DNA of 64,000 nucleotides from Liquidambar formosana. Lineage: Eukaryota > Streptophyta > Magnoliopsida > Saxifragales > Altingiaceae. Below, piece after piece: positions 11,603 to 23,725 of the stretch. Within the stretch, counting starts at the first letter, position 1; each line of letters opens with the position of its first letter. A program made the position numbers and the translations under genes. Location of the stretch: positions 24,071,278 through 24,135,277 of the forward strand of contig CM077824.1 of assembly GCA_039720395.1 (NCBI GenBank), given 5' to 3'. The notes under the pieces were generated by a model that ran no database searches, was not told the origin of the DNA, and saw only the letters and a list, made by a program, of their open reading frames with translations.

Positions 11603-12847
11603 GGGGCCTAACCTATTAGCCTAATAAATTGGCCTACAACCATTTAAGGGAAGTATATCATAAGCGGTTATACCCTACAATCCCACAATTGTAGGGATTT
11701 CATTTAATAGCAATATTCGTTCCACGTTTTGTTGAAATTCAAACGTTACTTCCCATAATTATAGCTTTCTCACCTTCTTCCCCGACCAGCTATTTATGTT
11801 TTTATTTCATAGCCAATCCATTCATTTTAGAATTTTCCCGAAAAGTATATGGACTTGATAACTACGTATTCACTTAATAACTTAATAACTTGATAAAGCT
11901 TGACAAAAATACACAACGTACTATATCACTTATTAATTGAAATATATCTCTTAATAACTGTTTATATACACAGACCCTTTCCTCGCAAGTGAATTTTGTG
12001 ACTTAATAACTAGATAAAATTGGGTAAAAATATAAAACAATATAACTTAATTATTCACTAACTGAACACAAGAACTTTGTCTCTTAATCACAAATGAATT
12101 ATGTCACTTGATAACTACATAAATTGTGAGAAATAAACAACTTCGTAACTTAATAAAATCACTAAATACATACAACAGAGTTCATAGTCAGGTTTAAGAT
12201 TTTTATACAATTTTATAAAATCACTTAATAACTAAATTAGATTGTAAGGGTTTAAAAAACATTGTAGGATTTGCATACAACAGAAGGCTTGTTCAATCAA
12301 CCCCGTTGTGATACACTCTTTTATAACTTTAGAATTTAATAAGTCGATTTTTTGAACAACCATTCATTTTTTGATGGATAATACAAATTTTCACTAATGA
12401 AAAAACCCACACAATAGAAGCCCGTTCGTTTTACCGGTGAAAATACCCACACAAGAAAAGCCCCTTCTTTACCATGACCATGGATGAACATTAATGAACA
12501 ATAAACGATCTAACCCTAAAAATGGGATGAATCTGATCTGTTCTTCGACCATCTCAGATTATCACTTGACAACTAAACGTCGACGCTTGATTGACAGTAA
12601 ACAATGAACAAATGCCCGTTGATCCTCCTTCGTAACTTAGTAGGCTATGAAATCAACTCTGTGACCATTGACGATGGTAAGTTGTTGTAGAACAAGAAGA
12701 CGAGAGATGGGGGTTATTCAGTGATTTTTGCCAGTTTTGGGGGGATTTGGGGATTTCAATTCATCACCCTATTTTTCCTTTAAATAAGAGACCAATAGAA
12801 AGTGGCCACATCAGTAGGCCAATGTAGTAGGCCTATGTGGTAGTCCT
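11603..12847. mobile_element. Possible non-autonomous DNA element with GGCCTA-rich ends
   Basis: About 34 bp at the left end (GGCCTAACCTATTAGCCTAA...TTGGCCTAC) matches the reverse complement of the right end (GTAGGCCAATGTAGTAGGCC...), with mismatches. The interior is non-coding and carries many CTTAATAACT words (11870-12240). No target duplication could be confirmed, so the class is uncertain. Confidence 0.45.
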
Positions 12848-13785
12848 ATATAGAAGAACTCTAGTTATAATAACTAACAAAGTGTATAACTTTATATTAA
12901 TAGTTAACTTATTATATCTGAACCCAAAAAAAAAAAAAAAAAAAAAAAACTTATTATATGTTTATTTCAAAAAGTTCATAAATATAAGTTACATTTATAC
13001 ATATGATTATTGTATATTTGCATTCAATAATTATTTGATTTTGCACTTCATTTATACATATGATTATTGTATATTTGCATTCAATAGTTTACTATGTTAA
13101 ATTGTATCTACTGAGTCGTCGTACTCACGCCTATTTCCTTAAATATTTTTTAGTATTACAGGAAACAATTTATGAAGTTTATGCGGAGGCACGCTTACCT
13201 GGGATTTATTAATGTGGTCTATTAATGTATTTTTCATGGGATAAATGAATATATTTCATTAATTTTTATTTTGGGTCAATGGTCGACAAATTTGTAATAT
13301 TATTAAGGGATTGTAATTTTAATTAATTATGGATGCGAGTATACGTGGAATGCGATGCATGGGATAATACCATTTTCATGGATAACAGGAAATTTTTATA
13401 TATGGATTTTTATAACAGGTTTTTATGATGGTATGCCCTATCTACGGATGGGTCATGCCCGAAAAAGGAGAAAATTTTCATAATGGTTGAGATTTTGACA
13501 CCTGTCATCCTCTTTTATCAAATGATTTATTAAAACAAAGCTTGTTTTATCACTATTGATCACGGCTTAATTATTTTGGGTCGTGATAGTGAGAAGCCTA
13601 TTTTTTCGCCTAGGTGTATAATATGGCACGGTTGTAAATTAAGGAAATTTCTAAAAATAGGGGTCTATTAGTCTTTTTACTGTCAAATGGGGTTTTTACT
13701 AAATGTCAATTTTAATGGGTTATATTATCTTAGAACTCTTATACATAGGGGTTTTTGGCCAAAATTCCCTAAAAAAAAAAAAGAA
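12848..13785. other. Unassigned AT-rich stretch with a short tandem repeat
   Basis: Contains an A-run at 12926-12949 and two direct copies of an about 62-bp unit with CATTTATACATATGATTATTGTATATTTGCATTCAATA (12988-13086). The remainder has no recognised gene or element. Confidence 0.5.
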
Positions 13786-14731
13786 GGTAAAAGATCATTT
13801 TAGCACCCTAAAATTTTTCAATTATTTTAGTACCCTAAACTTTTCTAAGAATCCCAATGTGGCTCCCAGACTATTTTTTTTCTCCTAATTTATTACCCAA
13901 ACTTTACTATGGTGCCCAAATATGACTACCAACTCCAAACAGATTCTAAATACTTAACGGACATATCACGTGGTGTCCCGTGAGTGACACATGGAATCCC
14001 ATGTAGAACCTACGTATCAAGGGCAGTAAAAACATAATAGTTGAATAAACACTTTTAATATCCTATACTTTAATTTAATTCCAATTTAGTACCTAAACCA
14101 AAAAAAAAAAAAATCTAATTTGATATCTAAACTACACTGAATTGTACCAATTTAGTCCAAGCATAAGTTTTAACAAAACTGATTTTTTTAAATTGATTTT
14201 TTATTTTAACCTACTATAATGAATTATGGACATTTAAATCTTATGTTGCCTTTTTGAATCCTAGGTTCATGTCTTTAATTGTAGGTTTTCATGTACATAT
14301 CTGTTGTCCCTAATAGTAGGTTTAAAAAAAAGCTATTTTTAATTAAAAAAATCAATTTGAAAAAAAAAATCAATTTTGCTAAAATTTACTATTGAACCAA
14401 AATGTACAATTTAGTATAGTTTGGGTATCAATTTATAATTTTTTAAATAATTTAGGTACTAAATCGGAACTAAATGAAAAGCATAGGTGACTAAAAGTGT
14501 TCATTCAACTATTATGTTTTAGCTGTATTTGACACGTAGGATCCACGTGAGATGCCACATCACTCACGTGACGGTATGTGGTGTGTCCATTAAATAAATA
14601 GACAGCGTTTAGGGTCGGGACCATATTTGGGCGTGATAATAAAATTTAGATATTAAATTGAAAGAAAAATTAGTTTGAGTACCATATTAGAATTTTTGAA
14701 AAAATTTACGATATTAAAATGATATTTATCC
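13786..14731. mobile_element. Long-TIR foldback element, about 0.95 kb
   Basis: Arms of roughly 420 bp are imperfect inverted copies. 13786 onward (GGTAAAAGATCATTTTAG...) pairs with 14731 leftward (GGATAAATATCATTTTAA...). Matching internal blocks include CCCAAATATG, ACATAATAGTTGAAT and TTTAGTACCTAAA. There is no coding capacity. Long terminal inverted repeats of this kind are typical of Mutator-like non-autonomous elements. No clear target duplication was seen. Confidence 0.75.
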
Positions 14732-15427
14732 TTTATATAAATAAATATACATATAATGAGAATATAATTTGAAAAAGCTCATTTACAATGCATGTATGCA
14801 CCAAGTAGCCACCAACTAATAATTTCGTAAATGAGAGATGGGTGATGCATTAAATTCTATACACAAATTAGACGTGATGTTTATTCAAGCAAAAAGATAA
14901 GGATAAATGTTCACGTCAAGTCTAGTGGACCACGAGGAAACCACTTGTTGCCTCATCTTTGTTGGTAGTCTTCAGGCTAAACTTTTAGCTAGTGCCTTAG
15001 TGGTGGTGTGTGGTTGACTCGTCCAACAAGAAAGGGGCTTAGTGGAAACATAACATAAATGACTGAATGAGTGGGGCACGCATAGTATTTTTGAAAGGAG
15101 ATGTGCTCCACCACTAATGGTGATGGTTTAGTGGCAAAAGCGTAAGGAGTATGTTGTTTAAGATTCGAATCTTAGAAGTAGTTTAGGGTTTAGGGTTTAG
15201 ATTAATCGTTGAATGTATGTTAGGTGATTGTGAAGACTTCAGACTTTTGATTCTTTGTTATCTTAATTCTATAAATTAACTATATTATTTATTATTATTA
15301 TTTATTTATTTACTTATTTTTTTGGGTGTGGCCATAAAAATATTCAAACTTTTGGTATAAATAATCCAATAGATATAACACAAATTTAAGCATCGACTTA
15401 TCATACATTTCGCATCAATTAACGCTT
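14732..15427. other. No gene recognised
   Basis: AT-rich sequence with a short AGGGTTTAGGGTTTAG run near 15183-15199 and TTATTTA low complexity near 15280-15320. Nothing else was recognised. Confidence 0.5.
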
Positions 15428-15823
15428 GAAGGCCTCTATTGGCACCCAAACACTTGCTTTTCATCTCCCACTTATTTTATACTTTAAGATTTTATGAAAA
15501 ATATGTAAGATTTTTAGAAAAACTGACCATGATGTCTATTAGAAACCATCATTTTGATAACTTTTTGGAAGAAAGTTTTTCCAAAATCTATCGTTTAAGT
15601 GGACTTTTTAGTCATTTATGATGCAAAAACTATAAGTGGCAAAAAAGTCTACTTAAACAATAGATTTTGGAAAAACTTTCTTCTAAAATTTTTTCAAAAT
15701 AATGTTTTCTAATAGAGTACGCTATCAGTTTTTATGAAATTTTTTTATATTTTTCATAAAACCTTAAGATGTAAAATAAATGGGGGATAAAAAGAAAGTC
15801 TTGGGGTGCCAATAGAGGCCCCC
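15428..15823. mobile_element. Mutator-like MITE with 9-bp target duplication
   Basis: A 396-bp palindromic element. GGCCTCTATTGGCACCC at 15431 pairs with its complement ending at 15820, and inner blocks pair around a centre near 15625. It is flanked by TTAACGCTT (15419-15427) and TTAACACTT (15824-15832), a 9-bp direct repeat with one G-to-A change. A 9-bp duplication is the Mutator signature. Confidence 0.85.
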
Positions 15824-15832
15824 TTAACACTT

Positions 15833-16404
15833 AGGATAAACCTAACTGGAGGCTAGTTTCTAGGAGTGAGAAGTCAAAGTAAAAACCAAATTGATTCAAC
15901 TCTTGAGATAAAATAAAATAAAATACTATAACATTTTATAAAGTTCTTATTCTAATTAGTAATATAATACATCAACAAATCAAACACCATAAAAACTAAT
16001 ACTCCCTAATAACTTTTCTTTTTACTAATACTCCTTAATAACTTTTGAAAACTTAAATATTCATTGATTATCTATCTATATCTATACTATTATATAAAAA
16101 ACAGTATGCCAAGTGGCTGCTCTGCTATGCTTTCCTTCTTTTCACCGTGTATTGATACATGACACACTTATAATTTTTTTTCTTTTTATTTTAGAGCTTT
16201 TTTTTCCAAAATCCAAATATTCTCTAATTCTTCAACAGAAATATAATTATGATAGAAAAATCACCAATTAGAGCATCGATCTCCATTCTCCAATGGTGTG
16301 CTATTGCATTATTCTTGTATATCTATTAAAGAAATCAAGACTTTTATAAGTTTTTAGTGTATAAGTAAATGGAAGAAAGTAAAAAAGAGTGGGTCTCATA
16401 TTCA

Positions 16405-16435
<31 letters not shown>

Positions 16436-16660
16436 TTTGTTTCTATTATTTTTAATAGAGAGTACTATTATTTTTTATATAAAGAGGTTCTAAGTGAGTA
16501 AGTGATCGACGTACTTGACAAATTTTCTTAGGCACATGTAGTTATTTATATTACATGAATAAGGTAATTCTGGAACATGAATTCATATGGTGGACCTAAA
16601 GAAAAGTGATGAGAGTTGAACCTAAGGGTCAAGGTTTAATTATGTATTTATATGGGTCTT
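15833..16660. other. No gene recognised; microsatellites
   Basis: AT-rich, with (TA)n followed by a T-run at about 16404-16438. TCTATACTATTATATAAAAA near 16080 resembles plant Helitron 5' ends, but no matching hairpin and CTRR end was identified. Confidence 0.4.
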
Positions 16661-17050
16661 ATTTATTTATATTTTTTAGGGGCATTTGGCCACAAGTTCT
16701 TTTTTGCTTTCTTGTGTGGGCTCAAGTATAATTTAAAAAGAAACCTAAGCGTCAAGTCCACATTTTAACCCGTAGACAAAAATGCCCTTTTCATTTAATA
16801 TAAACACCTTCCTTCTAAAAACGTGAAAGATTGAAATTCTTTGGAATCCAAATATTTTCCTAAAATGGGATTATTTATTTATTTATTTATTTTTCTCTCC
16901 TTTTTTTTTCCTCCTCCCAAGATTCTCTCCTAATTTCTCTTCTATAACAATTCTCTCATAACCATTCCCTCCTTATTTCTCTCCTTATTTTTCTCCCAAG
17001 ATTCTTTCTATATTTTTATACCATAACGATTCACTTATAACCATGTGAGC
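16661..17050. repeat. Dispersed repeat, copy A
   Basis: Shares an ordered set of words with 56310-56600: GGGGCATTTGG, CCACAAG/GCCAAG, CTCAAGT, then AAAAATGCCC, then TTCTCTCC-rich sequence. Two copies of the same non-coding dispersed repeat are likely. The class is unknown. Confidence 0.5.
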
Positions 17051-17214
17051 CGCCATTGTTGTAATTGTTGCAATATATGCCAAATTAATTACGGGATTTT
17101 ATGATATAATTGTTCAATTTATTTGATTCACGTGTAACTAATTGGAATTGGGGTTTTAATTTGATTTCCGATTTGGGGGTTTTGATGTTGGTAATGGGTT
17201 TTCTGAACTTTCTT

Positions 17215-17375
17215 GCATTATTAGTTACATTGGAATTTCGTGTAACTTATTGGAATTGCTGATTGGAGAGTTACATTGGAATTTTTTCATGTAACTAATT
17301 GGAATTGCTGATTGGAGAGTTACATTGGAACTTTGTGTAACTAATTAGAATTGTATTATTAGTTACATTGGAATT
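17215..17375. repeat. Tandem repeat, about 59 bp
   Basis: Repeats of GTTACATTGGAATTT...GTGTAACTAATTGGAATTG...CTGATTGGAGA occur at least twice in full, with partial units on either side. Confidence 0.75.
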
Positions 17376-17636
17376 TCCCAACAACAGCTGAGGACGCCAA
17401 CCACCGAACCATTTAAACTGGATATTCTTCATAGCATGCTGACGCAAAATGAAGAAGACGGTGACATCCAAATTGGAAAGGAAGGCAAAATAAGGTGGGC
17501 GTATTAAAGATGATAACGCTGACCCAAAAAATAAGGAGGATCTACCTCCTTGATTATTGGTCATGTAGTACAATATGTACAAAGCTGGAATGATAAACAA
17601 GAGAAGTCCAGTTATCACTAACATGATTTCCTCCAT
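17376..17636 (-). other. Short ORF with an N-terminal membrane segment, unrecognised
   Basis: Minus-strand ATG at 17636 opens MEEIMLVITGLLLFIIPALY, a convincing hydrophobic segment, then a polar stretch with FKWFGGWRPQ. The C-terminal part runs into the 59-bp tandem repeat, so only about 85 residues are non-repeat. The family is not recognised. It could be a gene fragment carried by a mobile element or a chance frame. Confidence 0.25.
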
Positions 17637-17969
17637 TCCCTTTTCCTATATTTCCTTGTATGTAAATTAAGTCAATTCTGATTGTAATTAACATTTTCTT
17701 GGTAAGTCAAATCTGTTAAATTCCTGAAATCGTGGAGCATAATAAATAAGATCTCTTGCCCATGGATATTTGCAAGGGTAGTGGTGGTATGTTTAGTGAT
17801 GCTGTTAGCCCCAAAAATGGGAAAACGTGGTCTTTTTGCTTTGCTAGTTGACTTTAAGGCAAAAAGAGTTTTCTTGGTGACTTGTCACTTCAATAGATTG
17901 GAAAACATGTACCTGTTGCTAATTTCCCTTATTTTTTATAATGTAGTTAATTATCTTTATTACTTATAA

Positions 17970-18584
17970 AAGTCTGTATCCTAGAAAAACATTTAATTGA
18001 TTATTATGTCCTTATTTTAAATTTTAAATTTTAAATATTTATTTGTCTTTTATATTTAATTAAACAATTAAAAATGTTTATTTTTTAGCAAAAAAGAAGA
18101 AAGAAAGATAATGATATTCACTTTATAAATTCTACACAACTTTCATTACTATGGAAGTCTCCTAATTAATTTCCTATTCTTACCATGATTCTTAAGTCCT
18201 AACCATGGAAAGAAGTTTAATCTATTGTGTTGAGCGTTCATTCTAATAATTTAAATAAGGTATATATATATTTAGAACATAATATCTGTACATGACTCTG
18301 AAATAGGATTTATGTTTTTAACAAAAAGTGACAAATAATTATATTTTCCTGTTATATTTATATATATATATATATTTTATTATTTAAATATTATTCGCGT
18401 GCAAGGAATGTGTACCCATATCTAGTTTATACATAATTACAGCCAATATTATCCGGTTTATTCATATTCTGAATTATGAAATTATATTATTATTATTATT
18501 ATTATTATTATGTATATATTAAACGCAGGGTATTATCTGGCGAGGCAGCATATGAACGGCGCTGGGTCTTGGTTGTAGTTCGGC
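17970..18584 (+). promoter_or_regulatory. Probable promoter / 5' UTR of CYP97B
   Basis: AT-rich upstream region with (TA)n near 18357-18375 and an (ATT)n microsatellite near 18483-18512. A TATA-like stretch TATATATTAA at about 18513-18523 lies 60-70 bp upstream of the ATG. No transcription start can be fixed from sequence, so this is a positional inference. Confidence 0.35.
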
Positions 18585-18739
18585 ATGGCTACTTCTGTGT
18601 TGCATCAGCTCCCAACTGTCGTTAATGGCAGTATTCATTTGAACGACTTTTCCTTTGTGGGTGTCTCAAGACCTCCGTGTTTTCACTCTTCTGCCACTCA
18701 TCTTTTCATTTCTAAGCCAAAAGGGTCTCGAATCATCAG
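18585..18739 (+). CDS. CYP97B3: CYP97B exon 1 (transit peptide)
   Basis: Starts at the first ATG of the open frame and encodes [10 protein letters not shown] and following residues, rich in Ser, His and Phe with few acidic residues, as expected of a plastid transit peptide. The frame stays open to a TAA at 18768. Joining at 18739 to the acceptor before 19334 restores an Arg-Cys-Gln-Ser junction like that of known CYP97B proteins. The donor reads CAG|GCAC rather than GT. No GT donor between 18739 and the stop gives the right phase. Confidence 0.85.
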
Positions 18740-20053
18740 GCACTATTTTTATTTATTTATTTATTTATAACTTTTTATTGTCACCCTCTGTTTGGTTTCT
18801 GAGAAAATGAGAGAGAATTCCATTTGACACCCATAATACTTTCGGCATTTTTACTGCTTCCCAGAAAAATCGGAGAGTGTTAAAGTTTTTTTTTTTGGGT
18901 TCTTCTTTTCTAAATTTCTTGGCAACCAAACAAAGACTTCTATGGTTTACATTTTCTTTGTTAGCTCTTTGATATATGTTCTTTTATTTTAAAATTGTGC
19001 ACTACTACTAATTGAATTGAAAAAGTAGCTGAATGAAATGTTATTTTCAACTCAGTTATATGTTTGAATTTGGTTGAGTTTTTGTTGTCCTAGAAACTGA
19101 AGATTAGAAATTGCAAGACTTTCAATTATCTTATTGCCTTTTCATTTCCTCTGTTTTCTCGGCAACCAAACAGAAACTTAGCTTTAGACAAAAAAAAAAA
19201 AAGAAAAGAAAAAAGAAAAGAAAACAGAACCTTAGCTTATTAAATTATCATTATTGTTATTTTTATTATCATTGGGAAAAATTTCATTAAACTAACTGAA
19301 TTTGAGGTCAATTTGTGAACTTTGCTAATGTAGATGCCAATCGACTAGCACCGATGAACCGAAAACAAGAAGGAATCTACTGGACAATGCAAGCAACCTC
19401 CTTACTAATTTTTTAAGTGGAGGAAGTCTAGGGTCCATGCCTATAGCTGAAGGCGCGGTCTCTGATCTGTTTGGCCGGCCTCTTTTCTTTTCACTGTATG
19501 ATTGGTTCATAGAGGTACTTAGCCTCTCTTCACAGAGTTATCTGTAGATTGTTTAATCGTGTGTCCACTTTCATATATTGAATTCTTACTAGGAATGTGT
19601 AAAGGGTTGATGATTTGGTTACCCCAGGCTCTGTTTGGTTTCAAGGGAGGAAAATCATGGGAAAATAATTTGGCGTCTTGAATTATTTAGTTTTCTGGTT
19701 CCTGGGAATACTGAAAGAGCTTAGTTAAGCTAAATCATTGTGCAAGACTTTATTGAGTTAATATTCTGGTATTTGGATTCCAAAGAATGGATATTATATA
19801 AGGTTTTTAAAACCTTTTTTTTTTTTTTCTTTTCTTTTGACTTAAATTTCGTGGCAAACAGATTGAGCATTATTGAAATGCAACCTCCAGTTCTTTTCGT
19901 CTAGTTTCTTTTTTCTTATCTCATTTTGCCTGCAAAGTTTAGACTTATTTAGTCATGTTTTTCGACAATGGATTTCCCTTTCTCTCAGTAAAAAGAAGGG
20001 AAAAATTGAAAAAAAAATAAAATTAGTAGAAAACATGCTTGGGAACATGTTCT

Positions 20054-20092
<39 letters not shown>

Positions 20093-23000
20093 TTATTTTA
20101 TATTTTATTTTATAAATTCTGTTAAGAAAAATATAAAACCACTAAAATCAACACGTTCTGAATTTTTTTTTTTTTGTTGTTTCTGAAAATGAATTCCTTG
20201 AAAACTGTTCTTAGAAAACATGGCCAAACAGGCCGCTTTTTTTATTTTTTATTTGATTTTATTATTATTTTGATATTTATTGCTGTTGATGATTTTGATC
20301 CTATTATTCCTTTTTTTAATAATATTTTTAATATCTGGTTTGGATTTAATTTGGCAGCATGGCTCAGTGTATAAACTTGCTTTTGGGCCAAAAGCATTTG
20401 TTGTTGTATCAGACCCCATTGTTGTGAGACATATTCTTCGAGAAAATGCATTTTGTTATGACAAGGTAGATCTCTCTCTCTCTTTCCCTCTCGTCATATT
20501 TATATCTGATTTAGTTATTACTATTTTTGCATTCATCGTGAATTCGCACTCTTATATTTGTGTTGTGGTCTTGCGGAGTTCTTTTTGTAGATAACCAATG
20601 GCAAACAACTTTCATTTTGCAGTTATAGGCTAAGATTTGGAATTTTTGAGGTAAAAAATACTTAAGTATGTGGTGTATCATTACGAAGGGGTTATCGAGA
20701 CTTTGAGAGAGCCTAAATAATAATTTTGTTTTAAATAGTTTTATTTATTTATTTTGTAAACAAGCTATTTGGAACTTGATTTCCTAATTAAAAGCTGACT
20801 GTTTCCCTTCATGGTTAGATAATTAAGGTCTTAAATAATCTCTTTGGTAGTTGTCCCCTAATAGAATTTTTAATAGGTGTTAAATTTTCAACTTAAAAGC
20901 CTAAGCTATTAACTACTAAGTGGAGTCCCCTAAACAGGTATATGAAGACACGTTAAACTTGATATTTAGTCGATGTGGGATGTGGGATGTGGGATGTGGG
21001 ACTTCCCAACACTCCCCCTCACATGCAAGCCTAACAAGACACAAACGGACCTATTATGTGCACAACAAAGATAGACTCAAGAATGGAACGGACTCAAGAA
21101 CGACATGCTCTGATACCATTTTAAGTTTCCAACCCAATAGCCTAAGCTATTAGGTGGAGGGCCCAAACAGGTATATTAGTATCTGAAGTCATAAAAAACT
21201 TAATATTTATACGATGTGCGATTTGGGACTTCCCAACATTCCCCCTCCCATGCAGGGTTAACAAGACACAAATGGACTTGTCACGTGGATAACAAAGATG
21301 GGCTCATGAACGGAAACGGCCCAACAATGACATGTTCTGATACTTCCAACCTAAAAGCTTAAGCTATTAAGTGGAGGGCCCAAACAGATATATAAAGACA
21401 TGCTAAACTCGATAGTTAATCGATGTGGGATGTGGGACTTCTCAATAAGGGGATTTGTTAGGTTTGCAAAAGAGGAAAGAGAGTAAAGAGATGAGAGCTA
21501 AGAGAGAAAGAAAATAGAGAAAAATAGAGGCTGCTAATCCTAAAATCGGTAGGCTGGTCTATATATATAATAATAAAGTTACAAATATACCCAACTTGAC
21601 ATGCTTAATCACATTTTTTGATCAACAACAAGAAGTCCACCAAGAAAGCTAAAAGAAAACTAATAAAAAACAATCCTAGATAGCACAAATTAATAAAATA
21701 CAACACCTAGGTAGCACAAACTAATTTCCAATCACTCTTAATAATAAATAAAGGAATCCTCTAAAATGGCTACAATTTCGAAGCCCAAACCCAAAGGAAG
21801 CTAGGAAATAAACTTATCCCATAATGCATCCATTAAATCTTTTTTTCCCTAGAAAATCCTAGCATTCCTCTCCGGCCATAAAATCCAAAAAAAGGGCCAT
21901 CATGGCACATGTCCAGTGTAGCTCCATTTTTATCTCCCCCAAAGACAACAAAGCCAATCTCAAACAACTATGTGGAATAAACAGGAGCAACCCAATGCTA
22001 GCCAATCTCAAACAACATGTGTTGGGCATGCAACTAAACATGCCCCAAAGCACTTATGCATGCAGCTTATAGCCCTTGATGAACAAGGTGTAAATCTAGA
22101 ATTTAGTTGAAAGGTCTAGGGTTCATAAACTGATTCTGGTTTAATTGTGTGACTTGTATTGGTTTGCTAGTTGGGTCACTGGTTTTCAGGCCGACCATCT
22201 AGTCCGGTATGGGTTTGATAACATTGGCTCAATGTCCTTAAAGGAATTGAAAACATGGCTACCTCTTTCAATATCAGATTTTTTATATTATTTTATTTGA
22301 TGAAGTAAATTGTATTAGAAAGCAATAAGTATACATAGCCTATACATAACAAAAAGAAAAACTGTAGTCTAAATTCTAAATTGTCCAAAGAATCATCAAA
22401 GGGTAACCCAAGCCTAAAATCTCGGTATCACCCCATTCAAAAAGAAGATCAAAAATAGAAAACTTCAACTTCTCCACTTTCCACTGCTCTCCCTTGAAGG
22501 TCCTCTTGTTACTATCCCTCCAAATAGTCCAAAAAATTGCATGGGGAACTAACTTCCAAATGGAAACAATTTTCTTCACCTTAGTCCTCCACCATGTATC
22601 TAAGAAAGACCAAACTAACCACGGTGTTACCCATTGCACCTAACACCCTAAAACACGTAGCCCACAATCTCATAGCCACCTCCCAATGGAGGAGAAGGTG
22701 ATTCATCGTCTCGGCTTCTTTCTTGCACATAACACATCTATTAGGCATAGCAAAACCATTTCTTTGTAAGTTTTCAACGATGAGGCTTTTACCCCAACAA
22801 GATCCTCACACAAAGAAATAGATCTTAGATGAGTCAGGGGCTAACCAAACCCTACCAAATGGGAACTTTCTTCCTTCCCTGTTAAATAGCGAAGCAAAGT
22901 AGGAGTGAACAGAGAAGATGCCTCAAGAAGTCCTTTTCCATTTTATAACATCCTCTCCACCCCTTTTAACAGTACTTGATTAGATGGTTTTAAAAAAGTT

Positions 23001-23687
23001 GACCGCTCCCTCCAGCTCCCAATTGCGCAAGTTTCTAGTAAACACCACTTCCCAGTTAACCTTCTCCTCCTTCAATATCGTATAATCACTCACCTAGGCC
23101 TCCTTATTGGCTGTGACCTCAAACGTCCTAGGACATGCCATCTGAAGGGAACCCTTTCTACACCACCCATCATTCCAAAACTTCAACGTTCTCATTCTCC
23201 AACCTTAAATTTAATATTCCCCACAAAAGGATCAAAACCTTTCCTGATGGCTTTCCATAAGCACACTCCATAAGAGCCTCGCACTTATTTAGACCACCCA
23301 TCCCCTTCATCACTACCATACTTTCACCACACCACGTTCGTCCACAAAGCCTCATTTTCTGTAGCATATCTCCATAACCATTTGTCAAGAAGAACTTTGT
23401 TGAAAAGAGTCGGTGGCTGGGAATCTAACTAGGGAGGAAAAACTACAAAGGCGGAATTAAAATTTTTCCTACGATTCCCAAACCCATGAATCTTAATTAT
23501 GCTTAATACAAAACCAAAAACCTAACTACCAAGAGAGTTAGGATACTTACAGTTGAATCAAGTCTTCTCCTTTATGCTCCAAGCTTTGTCTTCTGATTGA
23601 GCAGTCCAAGTGTACTGCCTCCAACAGTATCCACACCTAGCTAGAGCAAGTTGTCCTATCCTTCTTCTTCCTTATGGTTGCTAGAGG

Positions 23688-23725
<38 letters not shown>

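Noticed and set aside
15183..15199. Interstitial telomere repeat (AGGGTTT)
   Set aside because: Only about two units, too short to mean anything.
16080..16130. Helitron 5' end (TCTATACTATTATATAAAAA)
   Set aside because: No hairpin plus CTRR 3' end and no RepHel coding sequence were found, so it is left as a resemblance.
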